From assembly GCA_017631795.1 (NCBI GenBank), contig JAGBSO010000022.1, forward strand, positions 120,130-184,129: DNA of 64,000 bases, read 5' to 3'. The notes below the pieces were generated by a model, which was not told the DNA's origin, made no database searches, and worked only from the letters and a program-made list of their open reading frames with translations. Every line of letters starts with the position of its first letter. Position 1 is the first letter of the stretch. The translations under genes were made by a program, and so were the position numbers. Source of the stretch: Clostridia bacterium. Lineage in GTDB: Bacteria; Bacillota; Clostridia; Oscillospirales; Acutalibacteraceae. Of the stretch, positions 8,110-17,026 are shown in pieces.

Positions 8110-9516
8110 ATGAAAGGCAAAAAAGTTTTCAGGCTTAACAAGCGTTTGTATATAATTTTTATTTTAATTTCAGTACTGATTGTTTCTGCTGTTATTGCAA
8201 TTGTAAGCAGCAGCGGAAATGGTCGTATCTCACTTTTTTATTCTCCCGGAAAAAATGCTGCAATAGTTTTGACAAACGGTTCAGATACGGGAAATACAGT
8301 CACAGGAAAAAGCATATCCTGTATCCGTTATAATTCCGATTCAACATCATGTTCTGTACTGATGTCCGATGGTGCTGCATACACACTTTATTCTGTGAAT
8401 GCAAAAAAAGTGGAAAAAATCACAGACAACTGTACAAGTAATGTTGTTCATTCATATAACGGCAAAAACAGTGTGTATATAACATCTGACGGAAATCTTT
8501 ATTCCGGAAAAAACATGATTGAGGAATCTGTGGAATCATTTGCAGTATCTTCTGATTGTTCTGTTATTCTTTTCCTGAAAAATGACGGAAACAACAAAAA
8601 ACTTTACTTATATAAAGGCGGAAAATCAACATTTATAAACGAAGGATATACTCCTCTTGCAGTTTCTGATGACGGTAAAAACCTGTATATTCTTTCAGGC
8701 GATAATTCTTTGTTTATTCTGAATCCTGACGGAACAATGAAAAGCAAACTCTGTTCTGATGTGATTTCAAATACTGTATGGTTTTCTGATGATCTGCGAT
8801 GTGTTGTTTTCAGTGACGGCGAATATACATATATATCAGAAGACGGCGGAAACCGTGTGCGACTCGCTCCCGGAAATGTTGCTCCTGTTTTTACAGAATC
8901 AGAAGTTATCAGACTGAATTCAACAGGCACAGCTTTTATCTGTTCTGATGATGACCTTGCAGAGCTCTTTTATTGCGGTTTTAACGAAGACGGAACAAAT
9001 GCGTTGTTTTATATCGGTGATGATTACAGCAGAACTGATATTACAAACTCAGCAAAAAAATACATTATAACAGATGATGACAGATTGACATTTCTCGATT
9101 CAGCAGGAAATGTATACAGATATGACGGAGCTGTAAGCGAACAGATTGCAAGTAATGCAACAGATTTTGAAGCTACATCAAAAAACAGATATGTTTATTA
9201 CATTACCGGCTCAAATGAACTGTATTCCGTAAAAAGAAGCAATACCCAACTGGTTGCTTCAGACGCTGAAAAGATATATATGACAGCATCTGATATTCTT
9301 CTTGTTATAGCGGAAAATAAAAATCTGTTTTCAATTTCAGGCACTAAACGCAGTGATATAATTGATGAGAATGTAAGTTTTTGTGTGCGTGAAGGTGATA
9401 TTATCTATTACACTGCTGATTACAGCATAAAAGACGGTACATATTCATTATACTGCAGTGAAGACGGAAAAAAATTCAGATCTGTCGCTGAAAATATAAT
9501 AAAAACAATCGGATAA
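8110..9516 (+). CDS. Membrane-anchored protein with propeller-like repeats, unknown function
   Basis: A 468-residue protein that I do not recognise as a named family. Residues 1-12 are basic (MKGKKVFRLNKR), residues 13-35 form one membrane helix (YIIFILISVLIVSAVIAIVS), and the rest should lie outside the cell. The external part is built of short beta-strand repeats with SDDGK, SEDGG, SPDG-like turns (for example SDDGKNLYILSGDNSLFIL), the pattern of TolB/WD40-like propellers. There are no cysteine motifs or catalytic signatures. It stands alone between a promoter and a strong terminator shared with the convergent proS. Confidence 0.7.
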   Translation: MKGKKVFRLNKRLYIIFILISVLIVSAVIAIVSSSGNGRISLFYSPGKNAAIVLTNGSDTGNTVTGKSISCIRYNSDSTSCSVLMSDGAAYTLYSVNAKKVEKITDNCTSNVVHSYNGKNSVYITSDGNLYSGKNMIEESVESFAVSSDCSVILFLKNDGNNKKLYLYKGGKSTFINEGYTPLAVSDDGKNLYILSGDNSLFILNPDGTMKSKLCSDVISNTVWFSDDLRCVVFSDGEYTYISEDGGNRVRLAPGNVAPVFTESEVIRLNSTGTAFICSDDDLAELFYCGFNEDGTNALFYIGDDYSRTDITNSAKKYIITDDDRLTFLDSAGNVYRYDGAVSEQIASNATDFEATSKNRYVYYITGSNELYSVKRSNTQLVASDAEKIYMTASDILLVIAENKNLFSISGTKRSDIIDENVSFCVREGDIIYYTADYSIKDGTYSLYCSEDGKKFRSVAENIIKTIG

Positions 9517-9519
9517 AAT

Positions 9520-9549
9520 AACAGACTTCGTTAAAAAACGAAGTCTGTT
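9520..9549. terminator. Bidirectional terminator between convergent genes
   Basis: A perfect 13-bp stem (9520-9532 with 9537-9549) closes a four-A loop. It is flanked by A-rich and T-rich runs, so it can end both the propeller-like gene and proS. Confidence 0.88.
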
Positions 9550-9567
9550 TTATTATGGTTCTTATGA

Positions 9568-11295
9568 TTATTCAGCTTTGCACTTAGCCATAAGTTCGTT
9601 TACAAGGTTCTTGACTGTTGCAACAGTTTCTTCAACAGGAACTTTTGCGCTGTATGTCTTGTCTCTTGTAACAACTTCGCAAACGTTTTCTTTAAGGTTT
9701 CTGGGGCTGACGATAACTCTTACGGGAACACCGAGAAGGTCTGCGTCTGAGAACATGAAGCCTGCGCTTACCTTTCTGTCATCGTAGATTACCTCAAGAC
9801 CTGCATCCTGAAGGTCTTCATACATCTTGTCTGCTGCTGCGTGTGCTTCTTCGTCTGCTGATTTCATGCAGCAGAGATGAACCTGCCAGGGAGCGATTGA
9901 CATGGGCCAGATGGGACCGTATTCGTCGTGATGAGCTTCGCAGACAGATGCTGCAAGTCTGCCCACACCGATACCGTAGCAACCCATGATGGGTGTATGG
10001 CTTTCGCCCTTTTCGTCAAGGTATGACATACCCATTGACTTTGTATACTTTGTACCGAGCTGGAAGATGTTACCGACTTCGATACCTCTTGAAACTGTGA
10101 TAGCTTTCTTCTTACATACGGGGCAGATACCGCCTGTGATTATCTTTGCGAAATCATGATATTCAGCATCGGGGAAATCTCTGTCCATATCAAGACCTGT
10201 GTAGTGATAATCAGGCTCATTTGCACCTGTTACAAGGTTGTTGCAACCCTTTACTGATGCATCGAAAAGAACTGTGCATTCTGCATTGAGATTCTTAGGA
10301 CCGATGAAACCTGCAACAATACCGCTTTCTTCTGTGATTACTGCGGGATGAATGTTTTCACCAAGGAAGTTTGTAAGCTTTGTTTCGTTTACATCAAGGT
10401 CACCTCTGATAAATACGATAACATATTCATCAGTCATATTTTTCTGATATACAACAGCTTTAAGGCTCTTCTTGGGGTCAGCTTTAAGGAAATCGCATAC
10501 TTCCTCGATTGTGTGCATTTCGGGTGTATGAACCTTTGTAAGCTCTTCTGAAACATCATCATGAAGGGGTTCAATGATGCTTTCTGCAGCTTCCATATTT
10601 GCTCTGTATCCGCATTCGGGACAGATTGCGATTGAGTCTTCACCGATTGCAGTAAGAAGCATATATTCGTGAGAAATATTACCACCCATCATACCTGAGT
10701 CTGACTCAACAACGATAGTTTCGGGAATACCAGCTCTTGCAAAGATTCTTTCATATGCGTGATAGCACTTTGCGTAGTACTGTTCAAGGTCTTCCTGAGA
10801 TGTGTGGAATGAATAAGCATCCTTCATTGTGAATTCACGCACACGGATAAGACCTGCTCTGGGTCTTGCTTCGTCACGGAACTTTGTCTGGATCTGATAA
10901 ATCATGAAGGGATAACGGTTGTATGTATTACCGTATTCACGGACAAGCTGAACTGCTGCTTCTTCGTGAGTCATACCAAGAACCATGGGGGAACCGTTTC
11001 TGTCCTTGAAACGGCAGAGTGAATTATCAATTGCCTGATATCTGCCTGATTCTTCCCAGAGAGATGCGGGCATAACAACGGGGAATGAAACTTCCTGACC
11101 GTCAATTCTGTCCATCTCTTCACGGATAATATTTTCAATTTTCTTTGTGATACGGCGAAGGGGCATATATGAAGAATAGATACCGTTTGAAACGAACTTC
11201 ATATAACCGCCTCTGACCATCAACGCATGGCTGTCTACCACGCAATCAGAGGGTTTTTCTTTAAATCTTTCGCCGACAAGCTTATCAAGTTTCAT
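9568..11295 (-). CDS. proS: Prolyl-tRNA synthetase
   Basis: A 575-residue class II aminoacyl-tRNA synthetase that charges tRNA-Pro. It is the bacterial long form with an inserted editing domain (about residues 230-390). Class II motif 2 is seen in QIQTKFRDEARPRAGLIRVREFTMKD (residues 137-162, listed here by ends: QIQTKF to FTMKD), motif 3 in PIMGCYGIGVGRL, and the C-terminal anticodon-binding domain begins near PWQVHLCCM. Length is typical (565-575). It lies downstream of a HAD phosphatase with a 22-base gap and converges on the upstream gene's terminator. Confidence 0.97.
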   Translation of the reverse strand: MKLDKLVGERFKEKPSDCVVDSHALMVRGGYMKFVSNGIYSSYMPLRRITKKIENIIREEMDRIDGQEVSFPVVMPASLWEESGRYQAIDNSLCRFKDRNGSPMVLGMTHEEAAVQLVREYGNTYNRYPFMIYQIQTKFRDEARPRAGLIRVREFTMKDAYSFHTSQEDLEQYYAKCYHAYERIFARAGIPETIVVESDSGMMGGNISHEYMLLTAIGEDSIAICPECGYRANMEAAESIIEPLHDDVSEELTKVHTPEMHTIEEVCDFLKADPKKSLKAVVYQKNMTDEYVIVFIRGDLDVNETKLTNFLGENIHPAVITEESGIVAGFIGPKNLNAECTVLFDASVKGCNNLVTGANEPDYHYTGLDMDRDFPDAEYHDFAKIITGGICPVCKKKAITVSRGIEVGNIFQLGTKYTKSMGMSYLDEKGESHTPIMGCYGIGVGRLAASVCEAHHDEYGPIWPMSIAPWQVHLCCMKSADEEAHAAADKMYEDLQDAGLEVIYDDRKVSAGFMFSDADLLGVPVRVIVSPRNLKENVCEVVTRDKTYSAKVPVEETVATVKNLVNELMAKCKAE

Positions 11296-11317
11296 AATAT
11301 TAAACCTCTATTATAAA

Positions 11318-11944
11318 TTATATTTTTACACCTTTATTTCTGAGTTTTTCCCTGAGCACGCTCACATCTTCAAATGACGGTGAAAAGACAATTCCGTCCA
11401 TTCCGCAATTTTTTCCGCCTTCAATGTTTTCTTCAACATCGTCAATAAAAATACATTCAGAAGGGTCAAGTGAAAATGTACTGAAAAGGATTTCATAAAT
11501 CTCTTTCTCAGGTTTTAAAACTTTATGTTCGCATGAAATAATTCTTCCGTCCATGAGTGCAATTGCAGGTTTATGGGGAGAATACTCATAGAAATCATAG
11601 CCTGCGTTGCTCAGAAGATATGTCTTGTATCCGTTTGCCTTAAGCTCGGTTATAAGGTCATACATTTCTTCAAAGGGCGGCATTTCCGTAAGTCCGTAGC
11701 CTTTTTCAAGATAAATCTCTTTAAGCACGGCAAGTACATGAGGCGGTAACTTATCAGCAATTGCATCAATAACATCAGCATATGTTCTTATACCTCTGTC
11801 GCAATCCCTGTAAATTCCGCTTTTATAGAAAACATCAAGTATCAGATCCACATCTTTTTTGTCGGGAAGATACTTTGAGAATGTTTTTTCAGGATAAAAC
11901 ATGATAAGGACATTGCCCATATCAAAAATTATATTCTTTATCAT
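11318..11944 (-). CDS. HAD family phosphatase, YihX-like
   Basis: A 208-residue HAD class IA phosphatase. Motif I is IIFDMGNVL, in which the second aspartate is replaced by glycine as in the YihX subgroup (glucose-1-phosphate phosphatase-like). Motif II is TYLLSNAG, the motif III lysine is in KPEKEIYE, and motif IV is CIFIDDVEENIEGG. A helical cap lies at residues 18-95. Length fits the subgroup. It sits between acpP and proS and probably shares a transcript with proS. The substrate is not deducible. Confidence 0.88.
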   Translation of the reverse strand: MIKNIIFDMGNVLIMFYPEKTFSKYLPDKKDVDLILDVFYKSGIYRDCDRGIRTYADVIDAIADKLPPHVLAVLKEIYLEKGYGLTEMPPFEEMYDLITELKANGYKTYLLSNAGYDFYEYSPHKPAIALMDGRIISCEHKVLKPEKEIYEILFSTFSLDPSECIFIDDVEENIEGGKNCGMDGIVFSPSFEDVSVLREKLRNKGVKI

Positions 11945-11965
11945 AACGTCACCGTCAAATCAAAA

Positions 11966-11988
11966 GGGCGGTGATCAAACAGCCGCCC
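11966..11988 (-). terminator. Weak terminator or attenuator after acpP
   Basis: Stem GGGCGG/CCGCCC (11966-11971 with 11983-11988), followed on the minus strand by TTTTGATTT. The T-run is broken, so read-through into the HAD gene and proS is likely. Confidence 0.5.
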
Positions 11989-11995
11989 GAAAACT

Positions 11996-12217
11996 TCAGC
12001 GATTTTCAAGAAATTCAACAATATCTCCGATTGTAATGAACTTTTCAAGTGCTTCATCGGGGACTTCCACATTGAATTCATCTTCAATGTCCATTGCAAT
12101 TTCAATCATATCAAGACTGTCAAAATTAAGATCTTCAAGGACGGTTTCAGGAGTAACTTCATCCTTATCAATCTCATATTGTTCGCAGATCATTGCTCTT
12201 ATTTTTTCAAATTCCAT
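11996..12217 (-). CDS. acpP: Acyl carrier protein
   Basis: A 73-residue acidic four-helix protein that carries fatty acyl chains on a 4'-phosphopantetheine arm. The attachment serine is S34 in the motif NFDSLDMIE. Length and acidity are typical. No fab genes are nearby, so it stands apart from fatty-acid synthesis genes. Its strong promoter and separate location suggest either the general ACP or a second specialised one; the sequence does not separate the two. Confidence 0.93.
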   Translation of the reverse strand: MEFEKIRAMICEQYEIDKDEVTPETVLEDLNFDSLDMIEIAMDIEDEFNVEVPDEALEKFITIGDIVEFLENR

Positions 12218-12267
12218 AAAAACTCTCCTTTATAAAAAAAATCAAAAGCAATATCATATATATTAAG

Positions 12268-12296
12268 ATATTATTTATTTTTAACCACTTTGTCAA
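12268..12296 (-). promoter_or_regulatory. Strong promoter of acpP
   Basis: On the minus strand a perfect TTGACA (12296-12291) and TAATAT (12273-12268) lie 17 bases apart. AAAGGAG precedes the ATG. Confidence 0.8.
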
Positions 12297-12335
12297 TACT
12301 TTTGCATAACTTTTTATAAACGGACAAATTTTCAG

Positions 12336-12365
12336 AAAAAGCGATGCCAAATAAGACATCGCTTT
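12336..12365 (-). terminator. Terminator after ftsZ
   Basis: Stem AAAGCGATG/CATCGCTTT (12338-12346 with 12357-12365), followed on the minus strand by a T-rich run. Confidence 0.85.
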
Positions 12366-12390
12366 AAAATAATCTTTGCTTATTTAAATA

Positions 12391-13488
12391 TTACTTTCTG
12401 CTCTTGAACATATCAAAGATTTCGCTCAAGTCGTCATCGCTTGTGCCGAATTCCTGTTTGGGAGCGGCAACAGGCTCTGCAGGCTGTTCAGCCTTTTCTT
12501 CAGCCTTCTTCTCAGGCTTTACAGGAGCGGGATGTGCACCGAAACCTGTTGCAACAACAGTAACAACCATTTCATCTTCAAGAGAAGAATCAAGTGCAAC
12601 ACCGAAAATGATGTTTGCGTCTGCATCTGCTGTTTCTGAAATTATTGAGCTGGCTGCATCAACAGCATCAAGAGTGATGTCAGGAGATGCTGAAATATTG
12701 ATGATGATACCCTTTGAACCTTCAATAGATGTTTCAAGAAGGGGGCTTGTGATAGCTTTCTTTGCTGATTCTTCTGCCTTATCCTTACCTGATGCTCTGC
12801 CGACACCCATGTGAGCGTGACCTGCATCCTTCATAACAGAAGTTACGTCTGCAAAGTCAAGGTTGATAAGACCGGGAACAGTGATAAGCTCTGCAATGCT
12901 TCTTACGCCCTGACGAAGAACATCGTCTGCGATTTCGAATGCGTTTGCAAATGTGATCTTTTCGTCTGAAACAAGTTTGAGTCTTTCATTGGGGATGATG
13001 ATAAGGCTGTCAACATGAGCTGAAAGTTCAGCAATACCTTCTTCTGCCTGAGTCATACGGCGTTTACCTTCGAAGGTGAAAGGTTTTGTAACGATACCTA
13101 CTGTAAGGATACCCTTATCCTTTGCCATCTGAGCGATAACAGGAGCTGCACCCGTACCTGTGCCGCCGCCCATACCTGCTGTGATGAATACCATGTCTGC
13201 ACCGTTGAGAGAATCATTGATAGCATCCATGCTCTCTTCTGCAGCTTTTTTGCCGACTTCAGGACGTGCACCTGCACCCTTACCGTCTGTTACTTTTTCG
13301 CCTATCTGAATTTTTGTTGTTGCTTTGGAATACATAAGGACCTGTTTATCTGTGTTAATTGCGATAAACTCTACGCCCTGAACTCCGCCCTCAACCATTC
13401 TGTTGATTGCGTTTCCGCCACCGCCGCCAACGCCGATGACTTTTATTTTTGTTACTTCTTCACGTTCATTTGCTATTTCAAAAGACAT
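12391..13488 (-). CDS. ftsZ: Cell division protein FtsZ
   Basis: A 365-residue tubulin-like GTPase that polymerises into the division ring. It shows [17 protein letters not shown] (nucleotide contact), the tubulin signature [11 protein letters not shown], and the T7-loop segment around NLDFADV. Residues 1-315 are the conserved core, followed by a linker rich in lysine, glutamate, alanine and proline. The extreme C-terminus reads [15 protein letters not shown] and lacks the usual IPxFLR-type peptide that binds FtsA or SepF. It follows the dcw cluster but has its own promoter in a 159-base gap after ftsQ. Confidence 0.98.
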   Translation of the reverse strand: MSFEIANEREEVTKIKVIGVGGGGGNAINRMVEGGVQGVEFIAINTDKQVLMYSKATTKIQIGEKVTDGKGAGARPEVGKKAAEESMDAINDSLNGADMVFITAGMGGGTGTGAAPVIAQMAKDKGILTVGIVTKPFTFEGKRRMTQAEEGIAELSAHVDSLIIIPNERLKLVSDEKITFANAFEIADDVLRQGVRSIAELITVPGLINLDFADVTSVMKDAGHAHMGVGRASGKDKAEESAKKAITSPLLETSIEGSKGIIINISASPDITLDAVDAASSIISETADADANIIFGVALDSSLEDEMVVTVVATGFGAHPAPVKPEKKAEEKAEQPAEPVAAPKQEFGTSDDDLSEIFDMFKSRK

Positions 13489-13541
13489 TTGACTTCCTCC
13501 ATATATAAAATTTTAGGATATAAACACAACAATACTTATAT

Positions 13542-13570
13542 ATAATACCATGTAACCCATAAAATTTCAA
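13542..13570 (-). promoter_or_regulatory. Promoter of ftsZ
   Basis: On the minus strand TTGAAA (13570-13565) and TATTAT (13547-13542) are 17 bases apart. A GGAGG ribosome site follows at the start codon, so ftsZ can be expressed independently of the upstream cluster. Confidence 0.65.
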
Positions 13571-13647
13571 TACACAATATATAATAAATATTGTCAGATT
13601 TTTCTTATTTTTTCTTACCCATTCACAACAAAATGACCAAAATAACA

Positions 13648-14589
13648 TCAGCCTACCGCTTCGGGAATGTCCTCAGGAATATCCTCAGGTATGTTATCAT
13701 CAGACAATTCATCGTTATTTTCCGGAATTTCGCTATAAGCTTCTTCGCTTTCATATTCATCTTCAACAGGTGAATAATCATCGCGCACATATGACCGTTC
13801 AGGATCTTTTACATCAATGATAATCTTTGCTTCCTGATTATTTATCTTTTCGGTTTCCATTGTCATAACAGCCATTGATAATTTTTCTTCAAGCTGAGTT
13901 AGTGTTCCGAGAATAAAAGTAAATCTGCTGTCAATAGTAATGCTTACATTTGCGATATTCCCGACATCTATTTTAGTTATATCTGTAATACCGGATTTTT
14001 CACATTTTTCTCTGATCGTTTCAAGTCTTGCTTTATATGCTTCATCAGTAAATTCGGCAATTGTTCCGATTTCCGCATTCACAACTGAAATACCTACAAT
14101 TTTCGCTGATCCTTTCGGCATTCTTTCCGTTACGCCAAGCACTTTGAAATCCTCGTTAAGAATAGTATAACCGCCGCCTGCATCAAGAGCATATACTGCA
14201 GCTGTATCTTCAACAACGAGTCTCAATGTGGAAGGATATCTTCTCTGAACTTTAACATTTCCTATATAAGGAAGAAGCTTTTCGATTAATTCCTTTGTAT
14301 TTTTTTTAGAAACAAGCACAAGGCTGTCTCCTGTTTCCACACCGCTGACTCTTGCAATTTCTTCTGAAGAATAGTAACTGCTGCCGGGAAGAGTGTTGCC
14401 GTTTTCATCAGTTATTCCCATTATCTCTACACTTTCAACCTTAAAAAACACAAAAGCAGAAAGCAGATATAACAGCACTGCAAGGCCGATGCAAAGACCT
14501 GCACCAACCTTGATTTTACGAATCATCTGTATTCTGCGTCTTTTTTTCTCTTTCTGAGCCTTTTTTTCAGCTCTGACGGTCTCCTCCAT
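13648..14589 (-). CDS. ftsQ: Cell division protein FtsQ/DivIB
   Basis: A 313-residue bitopic membrane protein. Residues 1-25 are a very basic cytoplasmic tail (KKAQKEKKRRRIQ), residues 28-50 form one membrane helix, and then comes a POTRA domain (VESVEIMG to RRYPSTLRLVVEDT, about 50-130) and the FtsQ beta domain. The last 45 residues are strongly acidic and repetitive, ending in IPEDIPEDIPEAVG. It overlaps the murA end by 23 bases, so the two are coupled; AAAGGAA lies before the ATG. FtsQ scaffolds FtsL and FtsB/DivIC in the divisome. Confidence 0.88.
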   Translation of the reverse strand: MEETVRAEKKAQKEKKRRRIQMIRKIKVGAGLCIGLAVLLYLLSAFVFFKVESVEIMGITDENGNTLPGSSYYSSEEIARVSGVETGDSLVLVSKKNTKELIEKLLPYIGNVKVQRRYPSTLRLVVEDTAAVYALDAGGGYTILNEDFKVLGVTERMPKGSAKIVGISVVNAEIGTIAEFTDEAYKARLETIREKCEKSGITDITKIDVGNIANVSITIDSRFTFILGTLTQLEEKLSMAVMTMETEKINNQEAKIIIDVKDPERSYVRDDYSPVEDEYESEEAYSEIPENNDELSDDNIPEDIPEDIPEAVG

Positions 14590-15856
14590 TTGCCGTGTTC
14601 CTTTCTTCTTTCACAATATCGCATCCGAGAGAAGTCAATACTCCGCTCATATTTTCGTATCCTCTTAATATATATTTAATATCATCAACTGTTGTTGTTC
14701 CCTGTGCCGCCAGACCTGCCAACACAAGCGATGCGCCTCCTCTGAGGTCTGATGCAATAACTGATGCACCCGTAAGATCCGGAGTGCCTTCAACAACAGC
14801 CATTCTGCCGTCCACTCTGATCTTTGCTCCGAACCTGAGCATTTCGCTGACGTGTTTATAACGGCTTTCAAAAATCGTTTCTATAATAACACTCGTGCCG
14901 TGGCACACTGTGGTCATTGCCATAATCTGAGCCTGCATATCCGTTGGGAAACCGGGATAAGGCATTGTTCTGATTGTCTTTATACTTCTGAGATACGGAG
15001 GTGCAGTAAGCGTTACCGAACTCGAGGAAATTGATATATCACATCCTGCTTCTTCAAAAACAGGAATAACAGGTGCAAGATGTGCGGGAATTACTGATTT
15101 AAGATGTATTTTGCCGTGTGTCATTGCAGCAGCCGCCATATATGTTGTTGCAACGATTCTGTCAGGAATAACTCTGTACTGTGCAGAATGAAGCTCTTTT
15201 ACACCTTCAATTATAATTGTACCTTCACCCGTACCGGATATTCTTGCTCCGCAACTGTTAAGAAAATCTGCAAGATCGCTGATTTCAGGCTCTCTTGCCG
15301 CATTTGTGATAACCGTTGTCCCTTTTGCAGTACATGCAGTCAGAATTATGTTTTCCGTTGCCCCCACACTGGGAAAAGAAAGAGATATATTCACGCCTTC
15401 AAGAGGTTTTACAACTTCAAAATCAATTTTTGCAAATTCTTCATGAATATTCACGCCGAAACGCTGAATAGCATCGAGATGAAGATCTATCGGTCTCAGA
15501 CCTATTTCGCAACCGCCCGGTGTTGAAAGACAGGCTTTTCCGGTGCGGCCTATAATAGCTCCGAGAAAAACAACGGATGAACGCATTTCACGCATAAGAT
15601 CATCAGGGATATCAAACTTATCAACAGTTGTGCTGTCAACTGTAACCGTATGTCCGTCACGGGTAACTTTGCAACCGAGATAACTGAGTATCCGTATTGT
15701 GGCATCAACATCGGAAATATCGGGACAATTCGAAATGACTGTTTCACCTTTTATGAGTACAGTTGCTGCAAGTATCGGCAGTATACTGTTTTTTGAGCCC
15801 TGGATCAGTGTTTCTCCGTAAAGCCTGTTTCCTCCGTTTATAACATATCTGCTCAC
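14567..15856 (-). CDS. murA: UDP-N-acetylglucosamine 1-carboxyvinyltransferase
   Basis: The enzyme adds enolpyruvate to UDP-GlcNAc, the first committed step of peptidoglycan synthesis. Signatures are RYVINGGNRLYG at the start, IQGSKNSILPILAA, and the catalytic loop TPGGCEIGLRPIDLH containing the PEP- and fosfomycin-reactive cysteine. The first in-frame ATG is at 15874, but it lacks a ribosome site. The GTG at 15856 has AAAGGTGG 6-8 bases before it and gives the usual MurA N-terminus, so I chose 15856 (429 residues). It lies between murG and ftsQ in the dcw operon. Confidence 0.96.
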   Translation of the reverse strand: MSRYVINGGNRLYGETLIQGSKNSILPILAATVLIKGETVISNCPDISDVDATIRILSYLGCKVTRDGHTVTVDSTTVDKFDIPDDLMREMRSSVVFLGAIIGRTGKACLSTPGGCEIGLRPIDLHLDAIQRFGVNIHEEFAKIDFEVVKPLEGVNISLSFPSVGATENIILTACTAKGTTVITNAAREPEISDLADFLNSCGARISGTGEGTIIIEGVKELHSAQYRVIPDRIVATTYMAAAAMTHGKIHLKSVIPAHLAPVIPVFEEAGCDISISSSSVTLTAPPYLRSIKTIRTMPYPGFPTDMQAQIMAMTTVCHGTSVIIETIFESRYKHVSEMLRFGAKIRVDGRMAVVEGTPDLTGASVIASDLRGGASLVLAGLAAQGTTTVDDIKYILRGYENMSGVLTSLGCDIVKEERNTANGGDRQS

Positions 15857-15905
15857 GTTATTCCCACCTTTCATACTGCATAGTATGCGATGGGAGATGT
15901 CCTTG

Positions 15906-17018
15906 TTAAATAAGTCCTACTATAATTTCAGCAATAATTTTCTGAGAATCTGCAACTGCAAGTTTCTTTGCATTTTCTTCCATTTCTCTGCGAAGAACGG
16001 GATTGTCTATAAGTTCACGCAAAGAAGATGAAAGTTTTTCATGTGTAAGATCTTTTTCTTCTATAACATAAGCTGCAGACGCATTTACAAGTGTCATTGC
16101 ATTATGATACTGATGATTTTCAGACACATTGGGAGACGGAATAAGGATTGATGCTTTTCCGACTGTCTGAAGCTCTGAAAGAGTACTTGCACCACTTCTG
16201 CATACAATTATGTCTGCTGCTGCAAGGCACTTATCCATATCATAAATATATTCACGGACATCAATATTCTTCTTATCAATATCAACGCCTTTTTCTTTAA
16301 GTGCATCAGGCACCCATTTGCCGTACTGACCGTAACCGTGAATAAATCTGCAATTTTTTTCCTTTGCAAATTCTGCAATAATATCAACCATTGCAGTGTT
16401 TATTGTTTTTGCACCGAGACTGCCGCCGAATGAGAAAATTACAGTTTCATCATCACTGATTCCCATTTCTGCTCTTGCGAAGTCTTTATCAGCTCTGAGA
16501 ATTTCATTTCTTACGGGAAGACCTGTAACAAGAGGTTCGTTTTTGCATTCAAGATACTCTTTTGCCTTCGGAACGGCAACCATAACTGCATCAGCGTTCT
16601 TTGCAAGAAGTTTATTTGTCACACCGGGGAATGCATTCTGCTCATGAATTGCAGTTTTGATGCCCATCTGTGCAGCTTTTCTTACAACAGGTCCGCTGAC
16701 ATAACCGCCGAAACCGACAACAACATCAGGCTTGAATTTTCTGATAATTCTTTTTACTGCAAAACCTGAAAAAAGAACACGCCATACAGTCTTTATATTT
16801 TTTATAATGTTTTCAAAGCTGAGCTTTCTCTGAAAACCGCTCATTGCGATACCTTCAAATGCAAAACCTGCCTGAGGGACAAGCTTTGCCTCCATTTTGT
16901 CTTTTGTACCGACAAAAAGGATATCTGCATCGGGATAATTCTCTCTGATCTCTCCCGCTGCTGCAAGTGCAGGATTTATATGTCCGCCGGTACCTCCGGC
17001 TGCAAAGATTATTTTCAT
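15906..17018 (-). CDS. murG: Lipid II synthase, MurG glycosyltransferase
   Basis: A 370-residue GT28 enzyme that transfers GlcNAc from UDP-GlcNAc to lipid I on the inner membrane face. The N-terminal loop FAAGGTGGHINPALA is the MurG signature, and the second glycine loop is SFGGSLGAKTIN. The UDP-GlcNAc site is seen in CRSGASTLSELQTVGKASILIPSP. Length is normal. It is separated from ftsW by 8 bases and from murA by 49. Confidence 0.97.
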   Translation of the reverse strand: MKIIFAAGGTGGHINPALAAAGEIRENYPDADILFVGTKDKMEAKLVPQAGFAFEGIAMSGFQRKLSFENIIKNIKTVWRVLFSGFAVKRIIRKFKPDVVVGFGGYVSGPVVRKAAQMGIKTAIHEQNAFPGVTNKLLAKNADAVMVAVPKAKEYLECKNEPLVTGLPVRNEILRADKDFARAEMGISDDETVIFSFGGSLGAKTINTAMVDIIAEFAKEKNCRFIHGYGQYGKWVPDALKEKGVDIDKKNIDVREYIYDMDKCLAAADIIVCRSGASTLSELQTVGKASILIPSPNVSENHQYHNAMTLVNASAAYVIEEKDLTHEKLSSSLRELIDNPVLRREMEENAKKLAVADSQKIIAEIIVGLI

Positions 17019-17026
17019 ATTATTAC

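Noticed and set aside
13573..13595. AT-only palindrome before ftsZ as an operator
   Set aside because: Sequences of only A and T form such dyads by chance in this genome, and it lies outside the promoter.
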